Shown here one piece after another: positions 32,778 through 45,072 of a DNA stretch of 64,000 nucleotides (its first letter is position 1; every line of letters starts with the position of its first letter). This stretch comes from Siphonodentalium dalli (taxonomy: Eukaryota; Mollusca; Scaphopoda; Gadilida; Siphonodentaliidae). Position numbers and translations under genes: made by a program. The DNA lies in contig CP136064.1 of NCBI GenBank assembly GCA_032622095.1, positions 174,536,310 through 174,600,309 on the forward strand, written 5' to 3'. The notes beneath the pieces were generated by a model. That model saw only the letters and a program-made list of their open reading frames with translations, ran no database searches and was not told where the DNA came from.

Positions 32778-33760
32778 ACCCAATCTGAAGCTCTAAAGAG
32801 TGTAAATCTTTAGAGCTTCCCTGGAGCTAGGGAATGGGGTGGTTTGTAGATAGGGGAAAACACGAACACCTGCTTCGAAAATTTAGAAAAGTGCAACACT
32901 AGAAATGCATTGTCCAGCAGAACGCGAATTACGATTATAATTCTGGTATGTATACATTCTCAAAATTAAAACAAGAAATGTAACAATTTATGTGATACAA
33001 CAGTCAGTCAATTAAGTTGATTAACCACATTATTGTGGTTCAACTGAGTGAAATAAAAACAAACTTTTAACTGAGACTAAATTTAGATTTATTTTTTATT
33101 TCCGGTGGGTAGAATAATTAAATGTACTATGATATTTCGTACCAGTTAAAAGTCAACTATACTCTTGAGGAGGTGCCTCGCCAAGTCATCAAGGGAAGTT
33201 CATGACCAACAGTAACATTCACTCGTCTTTTAAAAATTCATTCGATCTACGAACACTGGTTTAAAAAGCTCGGAACTATTTTGTTGTTGCATTCAATCAT
33301 TTGGGGTCACACAATTGAAATTACCTCGAGAGAATTGCTGCTATCGGCGGGAAAGTGTTGGCTATGATGCTTCATTGGGCGGGAGAGGGGGGTCACACAA
33401 TTGATATTGACTCGAGATAATTGCTATATAAAGATTTGTACTTGGTAACCAACGAAGCTATGACGCTTCATTGGTAGAGTTACGTCACAAATATCGCATT
33501 CGCATCGTACACAAAATATATCGTTTCCGGCTATATATTACGAATCGATATACTGAAGGTTTTACGGTTACACGAAATTCCAGGGTTTTCAAGGAGTTTG
33601 CATTAAAACAAAGGGTTCAAGGGCCCTGGGAGGGGAATGCGTCAGGGGAAAATCAGAGAAAAACTTTGCTAGGGGAAAACTTGGCTAGGGGAAAACTTGG
33701 CTAGGGGAACGGGGCCGTCAAAGGGACCCCCTGCCGGTATAGCGGAATCCCTGGATAAAT

Positions 33761-34716
33761 GCAAAATTACGATGGGAACAGGACGACTCAAGCTGGAGAC
33801 AAATGTTGTAATGGGAGAAGTCAGCATTTTGAATTTGGATCTTTATTCCGTGATCTCGAATGAGACTTTTCAGCCTGACAAACTTGGTATCTGACTGTGT
33901 TCTGATTTTTGTCAGAATACCCTGACCACGTTGTGATCCTTGGTCCGCTAGCACGAGAGACCTGTACGCTACCGCTCTAATTCAATTTGGGGTGTAATTG
34001 TTATTCATGATTAATAAAGGGGCTTAATTAGATTATGATGACATCCTGCTTTTTCCAAATAGTGCCAAGCATTTCTGCATAATTTTCATCTTTTGTATTT
34101 AGTTTAGATTCCAAATATTATTGGTAATTTGTGAAATATAGGAAAACTGGAAAATGTGAATAAGACAATGTATGAACCTGCTTCAAAGTCGATCAGAAAG
34201 TGCATAACTGCTCTAGTCAATTTTATTTCAAATTCACCTTTGATGGCACAGTTCTAATCTGCAGTGGTGCTGCCATCATTTTCATACATCACATGCGATA
34301 GCATGTTGTCTTGGGCTGACCTCCTTGTTGCAATCAATTGATGCAGTAATACATTGTGAATTATGACTGAAAACACCCCACCCGATGGTTATATACCTAC
34401 CGACATATAGCGATATAATAAAGGTTCACGACAAAAGTAAATGACCGTTGACTACAACACCTGTCAAAGGATAGTCGATTAATCAAGTAATTGTGGCAAG
34501 CATAGACCCCGATTATATGCTTGTAGCCACTGACATACATGTACATGTACACATACAATGTACAGGTGGGTGTTGTTTTCTATTTCAATTGGACGCATGA
34601 GCTTGTAAGTTTATGAATGGAGCCCCAATTACAAATGCCATCATAATTTATTTTGCTGATGGCAATGCTGAATGCCGTTGTAAATTCCGAGGACTAGCTG
34701 CAATGTACCGTATACA
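33761..34716. other. Intron 1 stretch without recognised features
   Basis: AT-rich; no gene, RNA or clear repeat seen. TACATGTACATGTACA-type palindromes occur at about 34540. Confidence 0.4.
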
Positions 34717-34724
34717 TTCATTAT

Positions 34725-35204
34725 GGCCGATGGGTCATTGTCACAAGGCTCCGGTCACATTCGTAACCAGCTTTTTAATTCAATCACAAATGTAGCCAGC
34801 TTTTCACCGGCGATCACATTTGTAGCCAGCTTCTTTAATTACATGCTTTTATAATGCACAAAATATGACGTCATCACATTCGTGACTAAAATTTCGACGT
34901 CATACTCCAGAAATGATTTCGTTTTATATCAACTTGTATTGGAATATAATTCGAGCATTCTATAACGACATTGATCGGAAACCTCAGGTTATTAGATGAA
35001 CTAATATCAAATTAAAATTCAAGTTGTTATTCATCCATCAACTCAGAAAAATGAGGTTAACCTAATCTTGTTCATTGAGGCTGGCATGAATATGAAAAGC
35101 TGGCTACAAATGTGATCACCATAGAAAAGCTGGCTACATTTGTGATCGATTTAAAAAGCTGGCTACGAATGTGACTGGAGCTTTGTGACAATGACCCCAT
35201 CAGC
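34725..35204. mobile_element. 480 bp MITE with GATCACAAATGTAGCCAGC subrepeats
   Basis: The left end GGCCGATGGGTCATTGTCAC is mirrored by GTGACAATGACCCCATCAGC on the right. Inward, each arm has three tandem copies of a unit like GATCACAAATGTAGCCAGCT, in opposite orientation. Flanks are TTCATTAT (34717-34724) and TTCATTAA (35205-35212), a 7-8 base target duplication. No reading frame. GG-type ends with 8 bp duplications would suit Merlin-like elements, but this is only a guess. Confidence 0.75.
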
Positions 35205-35561
35205 TTCATTAATATGTCATCATCCTCTTTTATTATCTATTTACTAGTAGTTTTAGAATAATAGCATTCATGTATTTGCTAGTTAAACAGTTGGAAACAA
35301 AACAGTATAGTTTTGTTCCACATGGGGAATTACTAGGGACCTGCGAATATTCAAGATTCGATGACGACATTGGTCACCCGATTCAAGATCGACCCGAATC
35401 AGTCCGCTGACTCAGATCGGCATCATTTTGATATTGTCTCATTTTGTGTCTAGATACATGTAACACATCACAAAGTGCACGCAATCACAAAAATTGAAGC
35501 ACAAAGTTACCAACATAGGCAATTTTGTATATATTCCGTTCAGAACAGACATGCATTATAG

Positions 35562-36559
35562 CAGGGTTTCCGCCAGGGGGGAATTTATGAGTCCGTATTG
35601 GGGAAACACATAACGCGACGGGACGACCATGGTTCGTTCTGTCGGGCGAAAATTTGGTTATTTGACACTGAAAAGTAGCCATTTCCTTGCACCTGAGTGT
35701 CGCACAAAGCAATCTAAAGCTACGTATATTATGCAAGTCGATCATTTCCATGGGTGCATTAATTCTGTTGATGGTATCCAAATAATTAATCATGTAATTA
35801 CGTACGTAATAGACTGCCGTCTGATTGAAGACTATATAATTGAACGAGCTACGAGTTACTGTGTTTACACATTTATAACTTACAATAAGATTCCAACAGG
35901 TATAATGAATATATATGTGTTTGTGTTTATCCTCCATGCATGTAATATGGCTCTGAATGGTGTTGTCACTATGAATTCCCGCTATAAAGACTGATTTGGG
36001 ACAGGTTCCATACTATTGTGAAATAAATCACTTTGGGATTTTGTTGAGTATGCATGGCAATATACGCATAATAATCAACACACGTAGAGAATCACATGTA
36101 TTTTTCAGGAACTTCACTGACATCGAACTCAAAACAAATGATAATACATCAATAAGATAAATGATCAACATTGAGTAGTTTCATCCACGAAAATCCCATA
36201 AAAATGTCCCCGACTCAGCAATTGGGTGTTCTTTGATCCAATTATGTAATTGTACGATAGCACTGGGTCTTCGAGCATGAGTAGTTTCATCCATGGAATC
36301 CCATGCACAAAAACATCCTTACTCAACAGTCCGGCATATTCTTTGATGTTTCCACGACATGTATTACGCTGTATCTAATGTCGCTATTTGACACGCTCTT
36401 TCACCAGTGTTCTGTTTAACCCCCGAACTCCGGTTGCAGCGGGATTTTTTTTTATGACATATTGCTACTGACATTTGGTGCATGCATGAATCAAACAGAT
36501 CATCTGCGAGGGAAATGGGTCCGTGGGACGGACCCGCAGCCGGCCTGGGGGAAACCCTG
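35562..36559. mobile_element. 1 kb element with CAGGGTTTCC ends and 7 bp duplication
   Basis: The left end CAGGGTTTCCGCCAGGGGG and right end (complement CAGGGTTTCCCCCAGGC) are inverted. The 7 base ATTATAG flanks it exactly (35555-35561 and 36560-36566). Same family as 30589-33753 by its ends. The interior has AT-rich frames of up to 150 codons on opposite strands (35485-35994), overlapping each other and resembling no protein I know; I do not call them genes. Confidence 0.8.
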
Positions 36560-36566
36560 ATTATAG

Positions 36567-37458
36567 AAATTATGTGCTTCGAAATTGTGACGGTGATCGG
36601 TCACCGACTGCATACATTTATAATTTGCATTGGCAATTTATGGTTTGTCTACAAGGTGTGTGATCACTAGATGCTGAACTCAATTATGTTCAGATATTCA
36701 ATTCTCAGTTTGTAAATGTATTGGGTTATCATCATGTTCATAGAATCAAATAAATAATATACACAGTGCTGGGTGTTTTAATTATTTTAATTGTCTTTGA
36801 TTTATCTGCTCCATAAACAAACTAACCAGTAACTAATATTAATTAATTTTGTGCTCAAGTGTGAATTTGATCTGATTTAATAATATAAACAATATAATAA
36901 TATAAATCAACCACCTCATTGAAACACAAACACATCACGTGATCGTGTTGACAACACCGATTTAACACCCATTAGGCTTAAAACCCGACCTACCCATGTC
37001 CGAAACTGCCGACTGTCATAATTTTGTGCTGTTTTTATAAAAATATACGGTCAGATGCTCGTAGCCCATTTATATATAACCATGGCTATATGCCAGATAT
37101 AACCGTACAAAAAACTGCCATTCTTTTGACAGTGTATATAATTTATCCATCATGGTGTGTGTGCCTGTGATTGTCCGTAACCTGGTGCCCGGTGTTATTG
37201 CTTTGAGCCTTTGAAAGGTAATCATGTTCGACTGGTGTTGTTAGATTGGTAATGAGATTAGCGGTTTCTATGTCTTGTCTGGTCATATTTACTGTTTGAA
37301 CTTTGTCTTAAATAGACGCACTTTTTATACTAGAATTTGTGCAACAGGAGCGCAGGGGAATCGCACGTCGAGTTGGTTTAAGGGTTTTTAGAAAAAGTAT
37401 TTATATGATATACCGGTACCTGTAGAGAGGCCAAAAGAACGATACCATAATATATACT
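36567..37458. other. Intron 1 stretch without recognised features
   Basis: No gene or repeat recognised apart from short AT-rich runs. Confidence 0.35.
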
Positions 37459-37945
37459 ACTAGCCGATGAGCCCGATGTTGTCCGGGCTATTCAAAAACC
37501 AAATTTCAAGTCGATAGCTCCACCCGTTTCCGAGATCTGGTCTGCGCATGCGCGAAGCTGGCGTCGCACAGGCTGGCTACCCGATAAAATTCGTATCCGG
37601 GGCAAGATACATTCACATACCAAATTTCAAGTCGATAGCTCCACCCGTTTCCGAGATCTGGTCTGCGCGAAGCTGGCGTAGCACGGGCTCGGCGACCCGA
37701 TAAAATTCGTATCCGGGGCAAGATGCATTCACATACCAAATTTCAAGTCGATAGCTCCACCCGTTTCCGAGATCTCGTCTGCGCATGCGCTGCACGGGCG
37801 TCACACAGGCTCGCCAATACGACAACGACGACCACCTGGTCAAACTACATGTATGCACACACGTACGAAGTTTCGTCCCGATCGGTCGAGGTGTTGGTAT
37901 CTGATGCAAAAGACGAAATTGTGAGTGTTGGTTGGTAACCAGGAT
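37459..37945 (+). repeat. Interspersed repeat with three 118-121 bp subunits
   Basis: It opens ACTAGCCGATGAGCCCGATG, a variant of the CGTCCGGGCT head found elsewhere. Three tandem copies of a unit starting CAAATTTCAAGTCGATAGCT follow (about 37500, 37619 and 37737), each containing CCACCCGTTTCCGAGATC and CTGCGC. The tail resembles the GATCGGTCGAGGTG phrase also near 39200. The minus frames here are repeat-derived. Confidence 0.75.
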
Positions 37946-39607
37946 TTCTGAGAAGCATTATGCCTATATCCACACCAGTGAAGTATCCAGGGATTTTTTG
38001 GGGACACCTGTTTTTGGGCAATGATATGCCGAAGGCATACCGGTATCCCAAAGACATGAGCTAGGGAGGTTCGGGAGGGAGTATCTGTGATGGTGGTTGG
38101 GGGGGGGGGATTTTTTTTTAATCCAATGCATTGAGAGCTAACCTAGAGCTCTTGGAGTCAGTATTTTGAATTTTGCTGAGAGTTCACTTTGTTCAAGTTT
38201 CTGAAGCATAACTTTGGAATTTTTTAATATACCTTGGCTTATGGCTTGGAAATGCTTATAAGTTATCGTCAGATATCTTTTTGTTCAATGGATTATGCTT
38301 ATACTGCTTGAAATGAGACCATTATCACTGTAATTCATATAGTAGGCTATTTTCTAAAATTCAAGTGAGAGACACATTCATAATACACTAGTAGTACAGA
38401 AATGTTACATGTAGTAATTACTAGTAGTACTAATCTCTATGTTAATTATTCATTTGGTATTATGAGATCCCACATGATAGCCAGGTTTATAAATACTTGA
38501 TCAAATTGTCACTGTTCCTGTACTGTATTGTGTAATTTCACTTGAATTTGTTTGAAATACTGAAGTCTGAAGGGTTAACTCAAACTATTTGAAGTTTTCA
38601 CAGATGAAAGCTAGATAAAGCAAAAACATACTTTACAGTATTATTCCAACTGTTAAACTTAAGTTAAATCTTTTTGTAAACTTACATGTCTTATATCAAT
38701 ATATATATATAAATATATATCTTGTTATGATATTAATTGGGACCTGAATTGAATAAAAAAATAATTTTTTTTGTTTTTTTGTTTTTTGTTGGGCGCCTGG
38801 AGTTTGGGCGCCCAAACCGGTAAACGGTATGAAAAACGGCCTGGATATGTCCCTGATCCACACTAACTACCCCCCTAAGCCCTGACCTAAGTGTCATACA
38901 TACTATAACAATGATGTTGTAAGAGTACTATGGCATCCAATAAATCTCCCCGCATAGGAAACCACTCAAAAGTATTGTTCCCGTATATCTCTCTGCAGAT
39001 GATAATAACGTTGAATGGTAAACAAACGCTCTTTATAGCGATGCATCAAAAACAAACGCTCATTAAATTATCACTTGATTAACCACCGCAGTGCCGTTTT
39101 TTTGACTGAGAGTGGAGAATGGGTGCTCTGGGCTTCTCCAAAATGCGACGTCGATGATTCCCGTGGGATTTTACCTTTGGATAGGAAGTTTGGTCTCGAT
39201 CGGTCAACCCGTTTTCGATTCTATAAAGGACATACAGACAGACAGAGACAGAGGTCTTCAAAATATATATGAGATATGCGACTGCATCCAATTTGGGTTT
39301 ATTGGGATGTCTTTAGTGTACTTTTGTGGTTATGAGAGCTCATTTCCCCCTGATTTATGCTCCATATGTGGTCTTTAAAATTTCTATATGATTTCAAATA
39401 GGGGTGGCGCCAGGATATCCCCGATGCAGGGGCTATACGATTCCCGACGGGGGGGGGGGGGGGGAGGTATTAACTACCAGGTTGACCATTGCAGATCTTA
39501 CCGACGGGGGGTAGCGACCCTGACTCCTCCCTGGGTGCCACTCAACATAATTTAGTATCCATGATTTCTCGTCTTCAGTGAATGCAAAACCACGCTCTTA
39601 TCATGGG
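37946..39607. other. Intron 1 stretch with minor repeat fragments
   Basis: AT-rich. AACGCTCTTTATAGCG and AACGCTCATTAA occur at 39018-39065. A repeat tail (GATCGGTCAACCCGTTTTCG, CAGACAGACAGAGACAG) lies at 39195-39255 and a 16 base G run at 39449. No gene recognised. Confidence 0.45.
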
Positions 39608-39615
39608 GTGCCAAG

Positions 39616-40369
39616 CAGGGACGCGTCGACAGGGGTGGTTATGCAGGGGTCTTACCACCCCCCAAACTGTAGTCAAACATAATGCAACATTAATTGGAAA
39701 ATTCACACCAAAATTAGGTTGAAATTGTTCTCGTAGATTGATTTTCCAACAATTACATGTACTTAGTGACGAATTTGTTGTTTTTAGACCAACATTTGCA
39801 TATTTCCCTTTCATTTCCAAAATTCTGGACTGAAATGGCCATCAGTTGACAATTTTCAAATTTAAGAGTGAGTGTCAGGTTAAAAATTTCCCTGAATTGG
39901 AAAGCTTGAGCCTTGAGGCCAGTCTAGATGCTAGGATTATCAAATTTTCATGTTCAGATTTTCAAAATGTTCTCACATCCGACCTAACCATCGACCGACC
40001 AGTGTGTTCTGTGCCCTTGCCAGTAGTTACTTGCTAATTAATTTAAGAAAAAATAAATCAGGGTGTAAATTTGTCGGGCGTTATACCACTAGATGTTAGG
40101 ACTTTTTAATCTCATACTGGGCCGAACCATCCTTTTCATCCCCCTGCATGGCCAGTGGCCACAAGACTACTGGTCCATTTACTGGCATTTAGAATAGGCT
40201 ACCATCTAGTAGTCTGTGAGGGAACATTTGGGAAAAATAAAAGCACCGGGGGGAGGTACAAATTGAATTACGCAAACTTTTGAGTTTGGTGTGGTTCAAT
40301 GGGGTGGGGTGCAGTTGGAAATTCCAAGGTGGAGACCGCCCCAACGAAAACCCTCTAGCCAAGTTGCTA
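39616..40369. mobile_element. hAT-type element, older diverged copy
   Basis: The left end is CAGGGACGCGTCGACAGGGG and the right end runs CCCTCTAGCCAAGTTGCTA. Interior phrases match the 1 kb elements at 20294 and 23956 (AGGTTGAAATTGTTCTCGTAG, GACCAACATTTGCATATT, ACTGAAATGGCCATCAGTTG). Flanks are GTGCCAAG (39608-39615) and GTGCCAAA (40370-40377), a 7/8 match. It is shorter and mutated at the ends, so it is an independent and older insertion of the same family. Confidence 0.8.
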
Positions 40370-41227
40370 GTGCCAAATATCCCAGACTCAACTAGGGATG
40401 CCCCTTGCGACTTAGTTTCTGCTTTCGGCATAGGTCTATTTGTTTTCTATCCGAGAATACACTGCACCGGTGGCAATATATTGACCATACTCTGAATGAA
40501 AATGCTTCGTGGCGATCACACGGTAACATCGTGCTGCAAGTTAGACGATAACTGTGTTGTAGAAATGATATGGAAGACCGATTGTCAAAAAACGCAACAT
40601 CAAAATACACAGGGCAAGGGTTATCGATCCAAACTGTGGAGTGTGTCTTCATTGTGTATTTATCACATATACCCATGGTTATATATAAACAGGCTATGAG
40701 CATCTGACCGATAATGTCTATATGAAGCATAATAAGCCTATATGAAGATGTGTTGATGATTTGTAATACTGCTTGGTCTAGAATTCGATTTAAAAAAACT
40801 GTTCACTAGAATAAGTTGTGAACAGTTCAAATAGCATACAGGTCTAACATTCTCAGGGCAAGAATGTTATTGAAAACTAGCCAAATTATACACTTGGCTA
40901 TTTCAAATTCGGTTGTTTCAATAATGTATACATCATTACATGTATCTAATTAATATACATATCAAAAAGATCATTAACCTTGAACTACATGTAAATTATT
41001 ATTTTAAATGTCAGTACTTGGAATCAAGGAAATGAGGAATACAATCAGTTAAGAGTCCTGTTACCCTAAATCATATTTTAATATGGCAAATATTATGTCT
41101 ATATATGTATATCTGCCCAAAAGAATTGCCTCTTTGTGGAAATTGGACTGATTAAACAGTTACCGATGGTGGGGAAAAAAAATCAAATTAAAAAAAAATC
41201 ATATGAAATATAGAGGATATGAAATGA

Positions 41228-41350
41228 GTGTTTCTCTCATATGATATTTATGAAACTCGTCACGAATTTTCAGTTTTCTCGAGGCTCCGGCGAGAGAAAA
41301 CTGAAAATTCGTGACGAGTTTCATAAATATCATATTCATGAGAGAAACAC
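41228..41350. repeat. 123 bp palindrome
   Basis: GTGTTTCTCTCATATGATAT runs into ACGAATTTTCAGTTTTCTCG and is mirrored by CGAGAGAAAACTGAAAATTC, ending ATGAGAGAAACAC. The centre is GAGGCTCCGG near 41285. Arms are about 57 bases with one or two mismatches. The flanking phrase GAATTACATATTCTATTTAT right of the palindrome recurs at 41588. Confidence 0.88.
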
Positions 41351-43544
41351 GAATTACATATTCTATTTATCATATGACACCTATAAATTGATTATGATGT
41401 CCAAAACGCACACAAATCACTAAATAGCTATATGACATCGGCAGAAAAAGGTTAATGTGACGTCACTTCATTGCACCGGAAGCCCAATTACACCTGGTGA
41501 ACTAGCAGAAATAATATGCACGCGAAGATATAGTGCACTATTCTGTTCTCAGTTTGTGACATTATATCGTATTTTATTAGATAAATATGAATTACATATT
41601 CTATTTATCGTATAACAATGTCCAAAACTATATATTTCAAGATTATAATTGTGAGAATTTCGGCATCGCGTTGATTGACGCGCACGAATTTGACCTGCAT
41701 TTAGTTAGAGATACGGCTCGGCCCCGGCTGCCATTCAGCCAATCAAAACACACTTTTTGTCAACAAACCAATCAAATTATCGGAAGGTGATATGAACTAG
41801 TAGTTCATATGAAATTGATTTATGACATACTTTCCAACTTAAATAATGATTGAGTCATATGATAAAAAGTTATAACTAACACTAATTAATAGATATAAAA
41901 ACCCTTACTGAAAGTGAATGCCTTTCCTTAGTCTTCGATTAGCATTTGATGAGGAGCCAATGGACCAATCAGTGATAAGTTTATAATCTTAGTTTTCTTA
42001 ATCTTTGTATAGGCCAAAATATTTATAAGTATTTGAATGGTAAGCTGAGCATTCGAACCTCATCTCATTTGCATAATTACCATTCAGATGGATCACATTT
42101 CGAATGCTTAGCTTAATATTCGAATTCTAAGGCTCAAATGCTTAGCTTTTGCAATTCATATCCTTATTTTTGTACAGGATCTACACTTGTGTTATTAGTA
42201 GTGGAATGATAAAGATTTGGGACTTAAACTCATTATTATTGAATGAAGAAGGCATTCATTGAAAATGTATGTGAATTTTCTGCTATGTATACATGTATCT
42301 AGGTAGTACTATTCTAACAAATTTACATCCAGAATAAACTACTATCCAAGTGAATAAGAATGCTACTAGTAATTAATATAACTGGAATTTATTTTCAACA
42401 ATAATACTTCCGAACGATCATGTTCATCGACTTATCATACCGGCAATTAACACACCCCATCAGCTAATATTCTATTGGTCGCCTACTAGTTTTGAATTAG
42501 AAAAGTTAATGAACTTAATTCACCCAAAATCAAATTAAATATTTAGACAAAGAATGATCAATTATAGATTGCACACCAGTACAAGGAAATCAAAGCACCA
42601 AAAATTGCCATATAAAATATATTTGTACATGCAGATGGTGTACTATTCTAGTTTCTATAACTCTCAAGAGCTACTAGTAATGGGATAGGTTTAATAATTA
42701 CTTTCATAAATTCACAGACTCCTTCCAGAAAACAACCGAGCAGAAATTAAAATATGTCTGACTGGATGGAGATTTTCCCTCCTAATCTAGAACCAATGAC
42801 TGCTATTTAATGAGATCACATGACAACGTTCTTACCATTAAAATTTTAAGAAAGAATATCTCTTAAGATTTGAATGCTTAGCAAGAAAAATACTATAACG
42901 GCTAGCATTCGAATGGTAAGCGAATGTTAATTAACATGGCATTTAGTCTTCAAATGATATCACTTAGCAATGGTAAGCGAATGTTAGGGTGATCAAATAG
43001 AAATGGGAATAATCTTGCTTAAAGTAGTTATTTTTTGCAAATATTATATCCAAATTGACAAAACACACCGTTATTCTTATATATTAATTAAATGCAGAGA
43101 CTTTCGGTTACGAAATTGTTTTTGTTAGTTTATCGCAGATAGATGCGTCCCGATTCGAGAAGTAAATATTTAATTACTAGTAACAGTCCAGACGATGTGT
43201 TCTATGAAGTGGTACGGTCGATTTGCTTCAGATTTTCAGTGATGTTAGTAAAATGCTACATGTACATTCCTTCAAATGGTATAAGGCCTGAATACTAAAT
43301 TATCAGTTTCAAGCACCCGAACAAGTCCTTAATATGTCTTTAAGGAACATGGTCTTTAGTCTTCAAATGATATCTCTTAGTATTCGACTGGTAAGCGAAC
43401 GCTAAGAAATACATCTATTAGTCTTCGAATACTAAGCACATGTTAAACAAATACTTAATGTATTAAGTCTTTCCTCTTTGTTAGGGAAAATCTTTATAGA
43501 CATAGACTGTAAGAGGACATACATGTAATTATACCCCAACTTTT
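41351..43544. other. Intron 1 stretch with dispersed repeat fragments
   Basis: No gene recognised. Motifs of the type CATTCGAATGGTAAGCGAAT and their inverted form occur at 42045-42150, 42895-42980 and 43385-43440. A 350 base segment at 42990-43345 (AATAATCTTGCTTAAAGTAG to AACAAGTCC) recurs at 59100-59417. Around its first copy, the phrase AGTCTTCAAATGATATC.CTTAG is directly repeated at 42948 and 43358. Confidence 0.5.
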
Positions 43545-44350
43545 CAAAGAAAATTGGCAGTATATTGGAATGACTGCATCCATCTGTTTGTCTGTCCATA
43601 TCTCAGCCTTGGGTTATCATACCGGTATCTGAATGAAATTTGGTATGGATGTTTGCTATCATGTCACTTTCAAAAGAGGGGCAAATGACTTTGTTCATGT
43701 TTACCATTCTAGAGTTCTCCCTCTTTGTTGTCCAAAATTAATTTCTGGGGTCTACATGTATAGAAATCAGCGCAGTGCATCCGACCGATCTGGTCGTAAG
43801 AGCAATAACTCACTAATATTCACTGATTTCACTAATTTTCTGTTTTTGAGTTGGTTGCCACAATATCTCAGACGAGTTCGAAAACCAGTTTCATCCGTTC
43901 TTCTTACCTGAGTTATGCCCCTTAGTTTGATGATTTCTTGCCATTTTTTTGTCGTACATGTAAGTGCAATAACTCAAACAAATATTAACCGATTTAAAAA
44001 AAAAGTTATTTGTGAGTTGGTTTTCACAATATCTCGTACGAGTTCGGAAACCAGTTTCGTCTTATTTTTCTTACCTGAGTTATGCCCCTTAGTTTGACGA
44101 TTTCTCAACAATTTTTGTCGTAAGCGCAATAACTCGAACAATTATTAACCGATTTCAATTTTTGGTTTATGAGTTGGTTGCCACTATATCAAGGACGAGT
44201 TCAAAAACCAGTTTCATCCGATGTTTCTTACCTAAGTTATGCCCCTTAGTCTGACGATTTATCACCATTTTTTTGTCATACATGTACAGTATATGTATGT
44301 GCAATAACTGGAACAAATATTAACCAATTTCAATAATGCTGCAAATCTCG
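43545..44350 (+). repeat. Tandem repeat, unit about 180 bp, three to four copies
   Basis: The unit includes GAGTTATGCCCCTTAGTTTG, GTGCAATAACTC.AACAAATATT, ATTAACCGATTT, GAGTTGGTTGCCACAATATC and GAGTTCGAAAACCAGTTTC. Copies start near 43790, 43970, 44120 and 44300. A lead-in at 43560-43640 (CATCTGTTTGTCTGTCCATA) fits the cassette heads seen in intron 2. Reading frames in it are by-products. Confidence 0.7.
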
Positions 44351-45072
44351 GAGTTAGCCATCTTGGAGTTAGACACCGTTTCAGGGGACACTGTTGTCGG
44401 CGACCTTTTATTTATCTGGAAATGAGGGTTTTTTGTCTGTCTGTACTGATACATGTATCTGAATGAAATATGGTATGGGGGTTAAAATAAAGTCGTCAGG
44501 GATCCATTGCTATGCATAACTGTTACTGATGCTGAGTTTGTCGCATGGTTTCATGCAAAAAGCTATCCAGTACTCCCAAAAGTTAAATCACAAATAATAT
44601 TGTCCTAATTTATAATCGTGTTTATGGTGAGATCTTGAGATGCTTTAGGAAATCCTAGATGGCTTTTTGCACATTTGGGATATCCTGGGTAGCTTTTCAT
44701 ACATGTATATATTCCATTCATATTTGGTATGGTACTAGCGGAATTGAAACAGTTACAATGCATGTAAATTAGGAACTGTTGTCTGTTAAAGCTCCCCTCA
44801 TCATTTCTCTGGTCTTGGGACTGACTGATTCACATTTAAATTTGTCACGATAAGGTAAAAGATAAATAGTGTATGTGTATGTGTATGTGTCACGCAGAGT
44901 CCCCCAAAATATATATGTAGACCCATGGCAAATTTCATCGGTGCAGAAATGTGGCCGCCTGTAAGGAACTTACATTGAGTCTAGAGAGAGAGACACACAC
45001 ACAGTACTAGTACACATTCACATTTATATATTTACAAGCAAGATGGAACTTCCTAACAATATCCAGGCCTTG
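44351..45072. other. Intron 1 stretch before the large foldback
   Basis: Contains repeat-tail fragments (CCCCCAAAATATATATGTAG and GGCAAATTTCATCGGTGCAG near 44900; AGAGAGAGAGACACACACAC near 44985). No gene recognised. Confidence 0.4.

Larger units (their letters stand above)
30589..33753. mobile_element. 3.17 kb element with CAGTGTTTCCGC ends and 7 bp duplication
   Basis: The left end CAGTGTTTCCGCTAGGGGG is inverted at the right end (complement CAGGGATTCCGC). The 7 base direct repeat GATAAAT flanks it exactly (30582-30588 and 33754-33760). The element at 35562-36559 has the same ends and also a 7 base duplication. No transposase frame found, so it is non-autonomous. Inside is a 2.1 kb inverted repeat (30674-32777), described separately. 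The superfamily is uncertain: CAGGG ends recall hAT, but hAT normally duplicates 8 bases. P-type elements, which in my recollection can duplicate 7-8 bases, are another option. Confidence 0.75.

Noticed and set aside
35485-35994. Opposed 150 and 121 codon frames inside the 1 kb element
   Set aside because: They overlap on opposite strands, are AT-rich, and contain no transposase motif I recognise; the larger one extends beyond the element end.
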